DNA of 14,915 nucleotides, taken from NCBI GenBank assembly GCA_938003885.1, contig CALKWT010000214.1:1-14915 (forward strand), in the 5' to 3' direction. Position 1 is the stretch's first letter. Each line of letters starts with the position of its first letter. The notes under the pieces are model-generated. The model did no database searches, had not been told where the DNA came from, and saw only the letters and a list, made by a program, of their open reading frames with translations. Of this stretch, positions 13,741-14,915 are shown piece by piece. This DNA is from an uncultured Balneolaceae bacterium. Lineage in GTDB: Bacteria > Bacteroidota > Rhodothermia > Balneolales > Balneolaceae. The position numbers and the translations under genes are program-made.

Positions 13741-14915
13741 CTATTCATCTGAGAGGCGAACAGCTTCATACCCACCATTCCGCCGCTCTCTGAAGTAAAC
13801 GATCAAAAAGATGATACCGACAACGAATGTGAGAGGCACGATCCAGAGAAAGGACATTCTTCCCCCGTAATTGTCGGCAGGGCGAAGGACAGCTACAGCT
13901 TCTTCCCTCAATTGAGTCTCCTGATCCAGCCCGGTATCAATCAGTGCCCTTAACGCATTTCCTGTGAGACTACCTTCAAACTCTCCATTTGACCGGTAGT
14001 ATTGCAATGCTGCCGTTGTATGATTCAACGCATTCTGAAGATCTTCACCGCGGTAGCCCAGCCCTGCCAACACCTCCGCCTCCCCTGCAGCCCTCTCCGC
14101 TGCCTCAATATATCCTGGAAACCGCTCCTCCACACTTTCAAGAATGGCGACAGTTTGTTCCGTATCCAGTGCACCGGGAAGGTAGCGGTCTGCGATTTCT
14201 CCCATGACCCCGTTCAGGGTACCTGAAGCGGCCTGACCGAATCCGATCATAAGCACAATACCCAGGGACCCGGCTTTGGGAAAACGCTCACTCATCAACC
14301 CCACCATATTGGGAAAATAGAAGGCTACACCAGCCGCAAAGATGGTGGCAGCAAGCAGGAGAGGAACCAGTCCCGACTCTATGAAACTGAACAACAGAAG
14401 CCCTGTCCCCGTTAAAAAAGAGGCTGCAACGAGCATTCCTGTAGGGGCCAGCCGCTTCACAAATGGTTCTGCAAACAGCCTCATCAACATCATCAGTCCG
14501 CTTATCCAGACCAGTACCAGAATCCCATGAACACCAGCCGCTTGAAGGACTTCCGGGATCCACCTCATTGGCCCAAGCTCAAAGGAGAGTGTCAACATCA
14601 TCAGAAATGCAAGGCCCAGAACAAGTGGATTGGTAAACGTGTACTTAAAAAGTTCTCCCATCGGAATACCTGCTTCCGATGTCTCAGTCTTGGGAAATTT
14701 GGCAGGAAGCAGCACGAAACCGTAGATGAGAACCGGTATATAGATGATGGCAATCTGCCAGGTCCAGTGCCCTATTTGCAGTGTACCGACCTGACCAATC
14801 TGCACCATCAACCATCCGATTAACCCTCCGAGTACCATACCACCGGGGAAAAAAGCATGAAAATGATTGAGCTTTACGGTTCGATTCTCGGGGTAAAGAG
14901 CCGGAATCAACGGAT
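13741..14915 (-). CDS. MFS sugar-type transporter, N-terminus cut by the window edge
   Basis: The C-terminal part of a major-facilitator inner-membrane transporter is visible (about 391 codons). The frame stays open through the right edge, so the true start lies outside. The apparent first residue near 14910 is an ordinary internal Leu codon (TTG) in ...PLIPALYPENRT. The LNHFHAFFPGG motif and about eight hydrophobic segments follow, among them IAIIYIPVLIYGFVLLP, LGLAFLMMLTLSF, LVPLLLAATIFAAGVAF and IVLMIGFGQAASGTL. About 110 hydrophilic residues separate the last two membrane helices (about 238-350, counted from that Leu), unusual for MFS. The last helix is SFLWIVPLTFVVGIIFLIVYF. It probably imports the mono- or keto-sugar released in the periplasm. 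A terminator follows the gene, so it is a separate transcript from SusC. Confidence 0.88.
   Translation of the reverse strand, partial: PLIPALYPENRTVKLNHFHAFFPGGMVLGGLIGWLMVQIGQVGTLQIGHWTWQIAIIYIPVLIYGFVLLPAKFPKTETSEAGIPMGELFKYTFTNPLVLGLAFLMMLTLSFELGPMRWIPEVLQAAGVHGILVLVWISGLMMLMRLFAEPFVKRLAPTGMLVAASFLTGTGLLLFSFIESGLVPLLLAATIFAAGVAFYFPNMVGLMSERFPKAGSLGIVLMIGFGQAASGTLNGVMGEIADRYLPGALDTEQTVAILESVEERFPGYIEAAERAAGEAEVLAGLGYRGEDLQNALNHTTAALQYYRSNGEFEGSLTGNALRALIDTGLDQETQLREEAVAVLRPADNYGGRMSFLWIVPLTFVVGIIFLIVYFRERRNGGYEAVRLSDE

Overview
The window looks like a polysaccharide-utilisation-type locus from a Bacteroidota-related bacterium. A marine or saline Balneolota/Rhodothermota member is my best guess, not a proof. 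Support comes from the SusC/SusD pair, the TonB-linked receptor with a carboxypeptidase-like N-terminal domain, lipoproteins beside it, A/T-rich leaders with mostly no Shine-Dalgarno, and middling base composition. All eleven genes lie on the minus strand, so transcription runs from high to low coordinates. No rRNA, tRNA, CRISPR array or intact insertion sequence is visible.

In transcription order: (1) the C-terminal part of an MFS transporter enters from the right edge and ends at a bidirectional terminator (13665-13696). (2) A 357-base regulatory gap holds a perfect 14-base LacI-type operator just downstream of a plausible promoter, inside a cluster of TGTAA/TTACA motifs. (3) A five-gene 'import and attack' block follows: SusC, SusD, a small lipoprotein, a Tat-exported Gfo/Idh/MocA oxidoreductase and a secreted DUF1080 protein. 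(4) A 462-base gap without a credible gene holds two perfect hairpins and an 11-base direct repeat. (5) A five-gene cytoplasmic block follows: HUMPS/OMPDC-superfamily aldolase or decarboxylase, medium-chain dehydrogenase, short-chain dehydrogenase, TIM-barrel sugar isomerase/epimerase and SMP-30-type lactonase. (6) The last 279 bases hold no recognisable gene.

The likely joint job is uptake and oxidative breakdown of a glycoside or unusual sugar. SusCD would carry it across the outer membrane. The Tat-exported oxidoreductase would make a keto-sugar, and the DUF1080 protein would open the glycosidic bond by the 3-keto (elimination/hydration) route. The MFS protein would import the product, and the cytoplasmic enzymes would finish it through redox, isomerisation, lactone hydrolysis and C-C cleavage. 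No classical glycoside hydrolase, polysaccharide lyase, sulfatase or sugar kinase is present, so the substrate cannot be named. The most interesting points are this hydrolase-free layout, the LacI-type control region, the HUMPS enzyme whose active-site residues are not those of 3-keto-L-gulonate-6-P decarboxylase, and a dehydrogenase that has lost all four structural-zinc cysteines.
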